From positions 158,504,217 through 158,568,216 of the forward strand of contig CANTUZ010000002.1 of the NCBI GenBank assembly GCA_947846985.1: a stretch of DNA of 64,000 nt. The letters are read 5' to 3'. Numbering within the stretch: position 1 is the stretch's first letter; each line of letters opens with the position of its first letter. The stretch is from Fratercula arctica. Lineage: Eukaryota > Chordata > Aves > Charadriiformes > Alcidae. The notes under the pieces were generated by a model. That model had not been told where the DNA came from and did not search any database. It was given only the letters and a program-made list of their open reading frames with translations. Positions 1-9,069 of this stretch are shown here, piece by piece. The position numbers and the translations under genes are program-made.

Positions 1-648
1 AGAGAAAAAGTACTCTTAAGATGATGTGTTTTTTTCACACTGTAAGACTACTATGATGAATTATCCAGAACACATTTCTAGACATCCTTCTACCTCTCCA
101 TGAGCTACAGAGATATTTTGCATGGCCAGCATATTAAATTGGATATTCAGTTTTAAATGGTTAAAGTTGGTTCAGATGAATCCTACGCTTAGTTACTATG
201 TAAAATTTGTCTCTCAAAAAATTGACAAGGGCTGTAGGAGAGAACTGAACACAGATGTCTGAGATCCTGATCACTTGCTCAAAACACCAGACTGTCCTTA
301 TTTTTGAGGAAAGGCTTGATGAGACTATTGGTTATAGTTAAAGCCAATATATTCATATACGTCACTGGAACAGTGCTATTATGAATCATTAAGACATGGT
401 GCAACTCTTTCTTGGAAGGAACGAAGATAATATTATTAATGTACTCATGAAACATTAGTGTTTTGTGGGTGGGAATACAGTGTACATAAATAAATAATCT
501 ACTTTTTTGTACTACAAAGTGGCAGTTGATATTTCATTCCTAAAGTTGTGCTGCTACAGACAAAGGCTTAGTAGTTGAAAATTTGTTATTTTTATTTTTT
601 AAACTTTCACGCAGAAGAAAGGGCATGGGCAAGGTCAGGGACAAGGTT
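1..648. other. Unique AT-rich non-coding DNA
   Basis: No long open frame, transposon tail or RNA gene is visible here. The segment is AT-rich and ends at the edge of the purine microsatellite. Nothing else can be supported. Confidence 0.6.
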
Positions 649-1084
649 AAGGGGAGAAGAGAAGGGAAGGGAAGGGAAGGGAAGGGAAGGGAAGGGAAGG
701 GAAGGGAAGGGAAGGGAAGGGAAGGGAAGGGAAGGGAAGGGAAGGGAAGGGAAGGGAAGGGAAGGGAAGGGAAGGGAAGGGAAGGGAAGGGAAGGGAAGG
801 GAAGGGAAGGGAAGGGAAGGGAAGGGAAGGGAAGGGAAGGGAAGGGAAGGGAAGGGAAGGGAAGGGAAGGGAAGGGGAGAAGAGAAAAGAAAAGAAGAGA
901 AGAGAAGAGAAAAGAGAAGAGAAGAGAAGAGAAGAGAAGAGAAGAGAAGAGAAGAGAAGAGAAGAGAAGAGAAGAGAAGAGAAGAGAAGAGAAGAGAAGA
1001 GAAGAGAAGAGAAGAGAAGAGAAGAGAAGAGAAGAGAAGAGAAGAGAAGAGAAGAGAAGAGAAGAGAAGAGAAGAAGAGGGGAG
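649..1084 (+). repeat. 436-nt homopurine array: (GAAGG)n then (GAAGA)n
   Basis: Every base from 649 to 1084 on the plus strand is A or G. After a short irregular lead, about 42 perfect GAAGG units (AAGGG motif) run from 661 to about 873. An irregular purine bridge (about 874-910) leads into about 32 GAAGA units (AAGAG motif) from 911 to 1070. The open frames across it, encoding Glu-Gly-Lys-Gly-Arg or Glu-Glu-Lys-Arg-Arg repeats, and the Ser/Leu/Phe/Pro frames opposite are consequences of the pentamer and are not genes. The G-triplets separated by AA fit a G-quadruplex motif, and a homopurine-homopyrimidine tract of this kind can also adopt triplex DNA. Its right edge touches the truncated end of a CR1 fragment. 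Confidence 0.97.
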
Positions 1085-1808
1085 CGACTCATTCTGGATG
1101 TTGTATCCAAGCATGTTCAAGAGCAGGAAGTTATTGGAAGTCGTCAACATGGATTTACCAAGGGTAAATCATGCTTGACCAATCACATAGCCTTCCATGA
1201 TGCTATAACTGGTTGGCTAGATGAGGGCAGAGCAGCAGATGTCATCTACCTTGACTTTAGCAAGGCTTTTGACACTGTCTCTCATAACATCCTCCTTAGG
1301 AAACTGAGGAAGTGTGGACTAGACGAGGGGACAGTAAGGTGGATTGAGAACTGGCTGTGTGACAGGACTTAGAGGGTTGTGATTAATGGAGCAGGATCGA
1401 GTTGGAGACCTGTAACCAATGGTGTCCCCCAGGGGTCAATACTTGGACCAGTATTGTTTAACGTATTCATCAACGACCTAGACGAGGGGACAGAGTGTAT
1501 CCTCAGCAAGTTCACTGATGATACCAAACTGGGTGGGATGGCTGACACCCCAGAGGGCCGTGCTGCCATCCAGCGTGACATAGACAGGCTGGAGAGCTGG
1601 GCAGAGAAGAACCTAATGAGGTTCAACAAGGACAAGTGTAGGGACCTGCACCTGGGGAGGAAGAATGTCAGGCACCAGTATAGGTTAGGGGGGGACCTGC
1701 TGGAAAGCAGCTCTGAAGAAAAGGATCTGGGGGTCTTGGTAGACAGTAAATTATCCATGAGCCAGCAATGTGCCCTTGTTGCCAAGAAGGTCAACGGAAT
1801 TCTTTGGG
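1085..1808 (+). mobile_element. CR1 LINE fragment, internal part of ORF2, plus strand
   Basis: Translation gives the central and late reverse-transcriptase region of a CR1 non-LTR retrotransposon. The fragment starts immediately after the purine array and ends near 1808, where similarity to other CR1 copies stops inside the post-RT region. It lacks the 5' half, the 3' end of ORF2, the 3' UTR and the octamer tail. Loss of the 3' end is unusual for a simple CR1 insertion, whose reverse transcription begins at the 3' end, so a later deletion or rearrangement is likely. The element is a dead fossil. Confidence 0.93.
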
Positions 1809-1828
1809 TAATTTTTCTGTTTAGATAA
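1085..1828 (+). pseudogene. CR1 ORF2 reverse-transcriptase remnant
   Basis: One reading frame covers the fragment with a single nonsense codon, TAG at 1370-1372, where related copies have Gln. RT motifs in order: the [13 protein letters not shown] segment near 1147-1185; motif A YLDFSKAFDTVSH at 1247-1285 with the catalytic Asp; motif B NGVPQGS near 1418-1438; and motif C, where FADD is changed to FTDD at 1511-1522 but both Asp are kept. The C-terminal part ([10 protein letters not shown] and following) is present until about 1808, after which the frame runs into flanking DNA and stops at 1826-1828. The frame also reads backwards through the purine array, which is an accident. The product would lack the endonuclease and the C-terminus. 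Confidence 0.9.
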
Positions 1829-2599
1829 CCTTCTAGTCTCTCCAATCCTTTGAGATGACAGAGATGTACTTTTCACCTGCAGCAACAATAGCAAGAAAAG
1901 GTCATGGTAAAATGATTTTTAGAGAATTACTTGGTCTTCATGGAGTTGGACAGTTTGTGAGCTAGTATAAAATATTTCTTTCTAGGGTAACAGCTTTAAA
2001 CTGTAAACATTTTAAATCCCTCCAAACTGGCAGGCAATTGGCTGAGTAACAGCCCGTTACTTTCACTGCACTTCATGCTAAATTTCCTGAAATTATTGGA
2101 GTCATGATTAGCCCTAAAGACAGAAGTGAGGCCAAGTTTACATGGAGAAAAAAAAAGGCTTACTATTTCCATGTTTCTCAGTTGTGCAATATGGTCTAGT
2201 AAAAGACATTATCACTATCCATGGGCCTCACCTCATTCAGAGAATTCAGACTCACTAATAATGATTTCTATTGAGAAAATCAACTGAAATCCACTGTAGT
2301 CAATGGAAGGACTTTCAGAATCTGCAAGACTAATCTTTGAATTTAGCGTACTGCTTCTGTGCTGCAGGAGATTTTCACTTAAAATGACTTGTCAGAAAAT
2401 CCTCAAACTTTTCACGTCTGAATGCTGAACTCCTAATGCAATGAAATCCTCAGTCATGTTATATATCCAGGCAGGACACAAGGGTTCTCTTCAGGAGGAA
2501 GCCAACCTAAAGAAAAATGCAGAAGACAGAGGTAGAGTAAAATATTTAACCTCAGGTAGTAGTAGATCTGCTTCATCTTCTGATACAAGTTGTCCCCAG
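1809..2599. other. Unique non-coding DNA
   Basis: AT-rich sequence between a CR1 fragment and an A33 run. I see no coding frame or repeat family in it. Confidence 0.55.

Positions 2600-2632
<33 letters not shown>
2600..2632. repeat. A33 homopolymer
   Basis: Thirty-three consecutive A on the plus strand. No retroposed gene body is recognisable to its left, so I treat it as a simple repeat and not as a poly(A) tail. Confidence 0.95.
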
Positions 2633-2634
<2 letters not shown>

Positions 2635-2711
2635 TGATTAAGAACTGTAGCAAAAGGGATCAAACATATATGGATCCAGAAACTTTGTGAGCTTTCCGAT
2701 GGGCTGGACTT

Positions 2712-3490
2712 AGAATCATAGAATCATAGAATTGTTAAGGTTGGAAGGGACCTTAAAGATCATCTAGTTCCAACCCCCTGCCATGGGCACGGCCATCTCC
2801 CACTAGATCAGGTTGCTCAGAGCCCCATCCAGCCTGGCCTTAAAAACCTTCCAGGCATGGGGCTTCCACCACCTCTCTGGGCAACCTGTTCCAGTGTCTC
2901 ACCACCCTCATGGTGAAGAACTTCTTCCTAATGTCCAGTCTGAATCGTCCCATCTCTAGTTTTAATCCATTCCCTCTAGTCTTACTATTACCTGACATCC
3001 TAAAAAGTCCCTCACCAGCTTTCTTGTAGGCCCCCTTAAGATACTGGTAGGCCACTATAAGGTCTCCTCGGAACCTTCTTTTCTTCAGACTGAACAACCC
3101 CAACTCTCTCAGTCTGTCCTCATAGGAGAGGTGCTCCAGCCCTCTGATCATCCTTGTGGCTCTTCTCTGGACACATTCCAGCACGTCCATATCTCTCTTG
3201 TAGTAGGGGCTCCAGAATTGGATTCAGTACTCCAGGTGGGGTCTCACGAGAGTGGAGTAGAGGTGGAGAATCACCTCCCTCGACCTGCTGGCCACGCTTC
3301 TCCTGATGCAGCCCAGGATACAACTGGCTTTCTGGGCTGCTAGTGCACACTGACGGCTCATGTTGAGCCTCTCGTCCACCAGCACCCCCAAGTCCTTTTC
3401 TTCAGGGCTGCTCTCAAGCCAGTCACTGCCCAGCCTATATTGGTGCTTGGGATTGCCCTGACCCAGATGGAGGACCTTGCATCTTCTCTT
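2712..3490 (-). mobile_element. CR1 LINE, 5'-truncated, minus strand
   Basis: On the plus strand the element begins with the reversed CR1 tail (two ATCATAGA units at about 2713-2731) followed by the typical 3' UTR (TTGGAAGGGACCTTAAAGATC). The minus strand then encodes the C-terminal part of ORF2: [90 protein letters not shown]. It is broken by an in-frame TGA at 3224-3226 directly after HLEY, and by an extra T near 2843 that puts a TAA (2840-2842) just before the usual ORF end. Similarity ends near 3485-3495. About 780 bp; no RT catalytic core. Confidence 0.93.
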
Positions 3491-3494
3491 CTTG

Positions 3495-5688
3495 TGCCTA
3501 AACAATTTTTCTCTTTGTTTAGACATGAAGCTCCCTCCAGGATGCCTATTAGTAGTTTAATAATTCCTATCACTCCATTTGGAACTACAAAAGTATTGGA
3601 ACTATACCCTGAACTCTTGCTTGTGCAGTGTGCTCACGGTCCAAATATGCATGTGGACCTTATCTTCCCTGGTAGTGGTAGGATGGACAGGACATTTGAT
3701 GTCTGAATCCTGAAAGACTTGGACTCAGAACAGGTCTTTATCTGGAGTGTCTAGCTTTGTGCAAGAGAGCTTTGTGCAAGATCAATAAGTTGGCCCTGTT
3801 GTTTTCACTGGGAGGTGAATTATGTGGGAAGGAGTGGCTCTGAGGGCACACAGCTGAGTAGCTGGTTTAGACAGTAGTTGGCACCTAGACAGTCATGTGA
3901 GATGCTTTTGAGTATCTTCAGATATCTATGAATATATTGAGAATGCTTTTCCCGTTATGTTTCACTAGAAATTAGATATTCCAGTCAGCAAATATTTCAC
4001 CTGAGATAATCATAGAATCTAGCATCCATTCCTTGGTATGCTGTTGCTAATAGGGATTAGTAGTCATCAGGCAAGGATGACTACTTTTCTCAGCATATAG
4101 AAGGAGAAGCGGAGATCTGCTGGTCTGCTCAGGGATCCCCAGAAACTGAAACAGGCATAGATTTCTCATTACTTATGACTTCTGAGCCTTTGTGCTTGAC
4201 ACGGGCAGCATGGCATGCTGTGAGGGGATAACTTGATTCAATGATTTATTAGAAATGACTAATGTGAGAGTTTTATAGTGAAGACAAAGAGATGCTCTAA
4301 AAATCATGTTTTCTGTAATACTTCACCTAGTTTAAACTTTGAGATTTGAATTTTTAATGCTTTTAAGTGTGACCCTAATTCACTTCCATGGTGTTTCAGG
4401 CTCCTGGAAGCCACTGATGAACTCTGAGATTTTGTTTTTTATATTTCTGCTTTACCTTATTTGAGAAACTTCTTTTAGCTCCCAACTTGTTTGACTAAAA
4501 CTCCAGAGATGCTCTGCCCTCTGGGTAGGTTGAGGGAAGGTTGGACTGAGGCTTTTTCAGGACAGAGGGTGCATAGATCTGAATGGAATGACTTGGAACT
4601 GCCTGAGGTACCTGTCAGTGTATTCTTGTGAGGGAGGGTCTAATTACTGATGTCAGTTGGTCTCCAAAATGGTTTATATGTGGTCCATGAAGCAAAGAGG
4701 AGGGAACTGATCCCAGACCAAACACAGCAGATGATCACTTTTATGCTTTCATATGGCAGGGCTTGGCAGCACTGTTAAAATGGAAGGACTGTTGGTAGTT
4801 CCATTATAAAAGCCCATTTGTTTAGGGATTTATCATGTTAAGTCTTTTAATTTGCATCAGACTGGACTCTGGCACTTGGTATGCCCAATCCTCTTTTCTC
4901 TTCCCCTCCTGAGGTAATTTTTCTAATTTAATTTAAATCTGCTTGACTGCTTTATAGAGGGAGGCTATTATGTTATCATGCTAGCAGTTGACACAATGAG
5001 ATTGTGTTACAATGCATCTCTCCTCTTGCCTGAACCTTCTTAAATTCACAGCTCCATGACATGAAAAACTTGTTTTTTGCATTGAAGTGATGCTTGGTGA
5101 GTTTCTATGGAAGAGTTTTGGCTCCTCCACAACCCAGCTCCTTCTCACTTTGTGCTGAAGTAACTGATGCAGGAGGACACATACACTGCATCATCAAAAT
5201 AACCTCCATTATGGAAGAGGAGAAACTATTTGGGAAGTAAACGATTTCAGTAAAGTGCTGTAATTCACCAGATAAGGCAAACAGTTTTATCACATCACTA
5301 AAATGAAGTGTTAGCCAAATTAGAAAGAAGAAGCTGGGAATAGGAGATGTCTTAAAGCAGCTCCACTGCTGAAGAAAATATAGGTTGATCTGCCCCCTAA
5401 GCATTCTACGTACGGGGGAGTTTTAAGGACAATCCTGTGTCTGTTTTTAATGCCCACTTCAGGACATTTATTCATGTTCTCCAGATCAAATCGCAAAATG
5501 GGAACACAAATGTTCAAATCTTTAATTGAGTAATTAAAAATGGTACCCCAGCATTAGAAAACAATTTCTGGGGGGAAAGAGGAAAAGAAGAACATTGTTT
5601 TCAATTAAAGGTAAGAGTTGAAAATCTGAAGATGCTCAAACCCAGAAAACTGCATGAAAAATTAAAAGGTAGGTGATTATAATTATTT
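3495..5688. other. Unique non-coding DNA with a 15-bp tandem duplication
   Basis: No gene or transposon is recognisable. A perfect-but-one 15-bp tandem duplication (AGCTTTGTGCAAGAG) lies at 3753-3782. The frames at 5105-5404 and 5320-5517 on the minus strand match no family I know and are chance-sized. Confidence 0.5.
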
Positions 5689-5780
5689 AAAAAAAAACAA
5701 AAACAAAAACAAAAACAAAAAAATAATAAAAACAAAACAAAACAAAACAAAAACAAAACAAAACAAAACAAACACCAAAA
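5689..5780. repeat. (CAAAA)n A-rich simple repeat
   Basis: Irregular CAAAA and CAAAAA units over about 90 bp. It is followed at 5782-5801 by two tandem copies of CAGTCTTATG. Confidence 0.93.
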
Positions 5781-5801
5781 CCAGTCTTATGCAGTCTTAT
5801 G

Positions 5802-6636
5802 CAGCATTGTATTTTTAATTGTTTGGATTGACCTTTAAGAAAATACTTGAAACTTCATAACATAACGTTTGAAGTTCTGAGTTAAATCTGTGGGAACAAG
5901 AGCAATCCTCCATATGACTAAGAGAACAGCCCAAAGACACTGCCCTCTGCCAATAAACCAATGGGCATCCTAAACATTCATGCCACTTTACATCAATTCC
6001 AACACCACTTGTAGACACCCCAAAGGGAATTAAGGACAAGGTAGCAAGTTTAACTTGAAATTCATTTGCGTTTGTCAGTTCGCATCAGATCCTTAATGTC
6101 ATCTTCATAGAGATTTCATGTTTAATATTAATAATCTCTGTGGTCTCATGTTTATGTATTCAGTGATCTTCTTTGATAGTTGAAGACTATTTTAGATATC
6201 AAAAAACCCAAGGCATATTTATCAATGTAAGTATAAGATTTATTGAAGGTATCATTAGAACTTTATGTAAGCTTAACATCCCTGCATTATTGACATTTAC
6301 ATTTCATTAGGGGAATGAGCTGCAATTAGAGTAGGAATTACATTTGTTAAAAAATGAGATTACTTCTGATTTCCTGATGCTCACTATTATCAGTTAGGAA
6401 ATTGCAATAGTGGATTCCTCCTTCCATTTGTGACAGTCCTACCATGGGCAGTCTCATGGAATTTGTAGATCTACTGTTTATGCTTTTGTGTTTTGGGGGT
6501 TTATTTTGTTTATATTGGGAAAGACAGAGACATCTTTAACATATAGGAAGTGGTTAGCTTACTCTGGCATTACTCTAGCAGTTATTGTCTGTCAGCTGTG
6601 ACTTACAGCCCACATATATATTTCCTATTAGTAAGT
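5802..6636. other. Unique non-coding DNA
   Basis: AT-rich sequence; no coding frame or element can be supported between the CAAAA array and the large CR1. Confidence 0.5.
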
Positions 6637-9067
6637 TAGAATCACAGAATCACAGAATCACAGAATCACAGAATGGTAGGGATTGGAAGGCACCTCTGGA
6701 GATCATCTAGTCCAACCCCCCTGACAGAGCAGGGTCACCCAGAGCAGGTGGCACAGGAACACATCCAGGTGGGTTTCGAATCTCTCCAGAGACAGAGACT
6801 CCACCACCTCTCTGGGCAGCCTGGTCAAGTGCTCTACCACCCTCAAAGGAAAGAAGTTCCTACTCATGTTTAGATGGAACTTCCTATGTTCAAGTGTGTG
6901 CCCGTTACCCCTTGTCCTGTTGCCGGGCACCACTGAAAACAGCCTGGCCCCATCCTCCTGACACCCACCCTTTCAGTATTTATAAGCATTCATAAGATCC
7001 CCCCTCAGTCGTCTTTTTTCCAGACTGAAGAGACACAAATCCCTCAGCCTTTCCTCATAAGAGAGGTGTTCCAGTCCCCTAAGCATCTTTGTAGCCCTTT
7101 GCTGCACCCTCTCCAGCAGTTCCCTGTTCTTCTTGAACCAGGGAGCCCTGAACTGGAGACAGTACTCCAGATGTGGCCTCACCAAGGCAGAGCAGAGGGG
7201 GAGGATGACCTCCCTCCACCTGCTGGCCACACTCTTCTTGATGTACCCCAGGAGACCATTGGCCTTCTTGGCCACAAGGGCACATTGCTGGCTCATGGTC
7301 ACCCTGTTGTCCACCAGGACTCCCAGGTCTCTTTCCACCAAGCTGCTCTCTAGCAGGTCAGCCCCCAACCTGTACTGGTGCAGGGGGTTGTTCCTCCCCA
7401 GGTTGCAGCACCCTCCACTCGCCTTTATTGAATTTCATAAGGTTTCTCTCTGCCCAACTCTCCAGCCTGTCTAGGTCTCTCTGTATGGTGGCACAGCCTT
7501 CTGGTGTGTCAGCCACCCCCCCCAGCTTTTTGTCATCGGCAAACTTGCTGAGGGTGCACTCTATCCCTTCATCCAGGTCATTGATGAATACATTGAACAG
7601 AACTGGACCCAGTACTGACCCCTGGGGAACACCACTTGTCACTGACCTCCAACTAGACTCTGTGCCCCTAATCACGACCCTCTGAGCTCTATCTTTCAAA
7701 CAGTTTTCTATCCACCCCACTGTCCATTTTTCTAACCCACACTTCCTAAGCTTCCTTGTGAGGGTGCTGTGGGAGACAGTGCAAAAAGCCCTGCTGAAGT
7801 CAAGGTAGACAACATCCATTGCCCTCCCCTTATCTATCCATCCAGTCATTCCATCACAGAAGGCTATCAGATTAGTCAGACATGATTTCCCCTTGGTGAA
7901 TCCATGTTGAGTACTTCTGATAGCTTTCTTTTCCTCCATATGCCTTGAGATGACGCCCAGAATGAGCTGTTCCATCATCTTTCCAGGGATGGAGGTGAGG
8001 CTGACCGGCCTGTAGTTCCCCGGCTCCTCCTTCTTGCCCTTTTTGAAGACTGGAGTGACGTTGGCTTTCCTCCAGTCCTCAGGCATGTCGCCTGTTCTCC
8101 AGGACCTTTCAAAGATGATGGAGAGCGGCCCAGCAATGACTTCCGCCAGCTCCCTCAGCACTCTTGGGTGCATCCCATCGGGACCCATGGACTTGTGGAT
8201 ATCTAATTGACCTAACTGATCTCTCACTTGATCTTCCTCAACCAAGGGGAAGTCTTCCTCTTTCCCCGTTGCTTTCTCCAAAGCCTGGGACTCCTGAGGG
8301 CTGGGCCAAGCAGTAAAGACCAAAGTAAAGAAGACATTCAGTAACTCTGCCTTCTCTGCATCCTCCGTCACCATGGCTCCTGTTTCATTCAACAGTGGGC
8401 CCACAACTTCTCTAGTTTTCCTTTTGCCTCCAATATACTTGAAGAAGCCCTTCCTGTTGAGCTTGACATCCCTTGCCAGGTTTAATTCCAAGGAGGCCTT
8501 GGCTTTCCTCATTTCTTCCCTGCACGCTCTGGAGGCATTCTTGTAATCCTCCCAAGTGGTCAGTCCATTCTTACTGTAAACTTCCTTCTTCCACTTGAGC
8601 TTTTTCAGAAGCTCCCTGCTCAACCATGCAGGTCTCCTGAGTCCCTTGGACAATTTCTTGCTCTTAGGGATGCACCGATCCTGAGCTTGGAGGAAGTGGT
8701 CTTTGAATACCAACCAGCTTTCTTGAGCCCCTTTGCCTTCCAGAGCCCTAGCCCATGGGATCTCTCCAAGCAGTTTCTTGAAGAGGTCAAAGTTAGCCCT
8801 CCTGAAGTCCAAGGTTGCGACTTCACTTCTTGTTGTTTTGTGAATACTGTTCATGATCCTGAACTCTATCATTTCATGATCACCACAGCCAAGGCTGCCC
8901 CCAACCTTAATGTCCTCCACCAGTCCCTCTGTGTTTGTCAGTAATAGGAGCAGTAGCTCTCCTCTCCTTGTTGGCTCCTGTACCACCTGTGTCAAAAAGC
9001 TATCATCAATGCACTGGAGGAGCCTCCTGGACTGCCCATGCCTGGCTGTGTGGCCTTCCCAGCAGAT
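6637..9067 (-). mobile_element. Long CR1 LINE, 5'-truncated, minus strand (about 2.4 kb)
   Basis: The reversed 3' tail consists of four CACAGAAT units at about 6642-6674, a different tail from the ATTCTATG type of several other copies, so this is a separate CR1 subfamily. The 3' UTR (about 6675-6702) is short. The body encodes the end of the APE-type endonuclease, the whole RT domain and the C-terminal region. Homology ends near 9067 ([16 protein letters not shown]), so the first part of ORF2, all of ORF1 and the 5' UTR are missing. It is the longest and best-preserved element in the window but cannot be autonomous. Confidence 0.95.
6703..9067 (-). pseudogene. CR1 ORF2 remnant: endonuclease end plus reverse transcriptase
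   Basis: A 545-codon uninterrupted stretch (8995 down to 7358) plus about 24 open codons upstream covers: GCGDHEM at residues 36-42 (the endonuclease SDH motif reads GDH); GPDGMHP 271-277; NYRPVSL 327-333; motif A YLDF 397-400 (7807-7796), where the following AFD is AFC; motif B SGVPQGS 454-460; and FADD 485-488 (7543-7532). A single extra base near 7403 shifts the frame, so the stretch ends at 7358. The correct frame continues from about 7402 ([27 protein letters not shown]) to an in-frame TGA at 6973-6975, then reopens ([24 protein letters not shown]) to the likely natural stop TGA at 6703-6705. One frameshift and one nonsense codon in about 790 codons indicate modest age. Confidence 0.92.
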
Positions 9068-9069
9068 CT

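Noticed and set aside
607..1150. Two 167-codon Ser/Leu/Phe/Pro-rich frames on the minus strand
   Set aside because: They are the complement of the purine array; low complexity with no gene structure.
575..1372. 265-codon open frame joining the purine array to RT sequence
   Set aside because: The first two thirds are pentamer repeat read as protein and the end is a CR1 fragment. The joint frame is accidental.
1369..1845. 158-codon minus-strand frame
   Set aside because: Antisense shadow of the CR1 RT fragment on the plus strand.
2600..2632. A33 run as the poly(A) tail of a processed pseudogene
   Set aside because: No gene-like sequence precedes it, and CR1, the main avian LINE, rarely makes processed pseudogenes.
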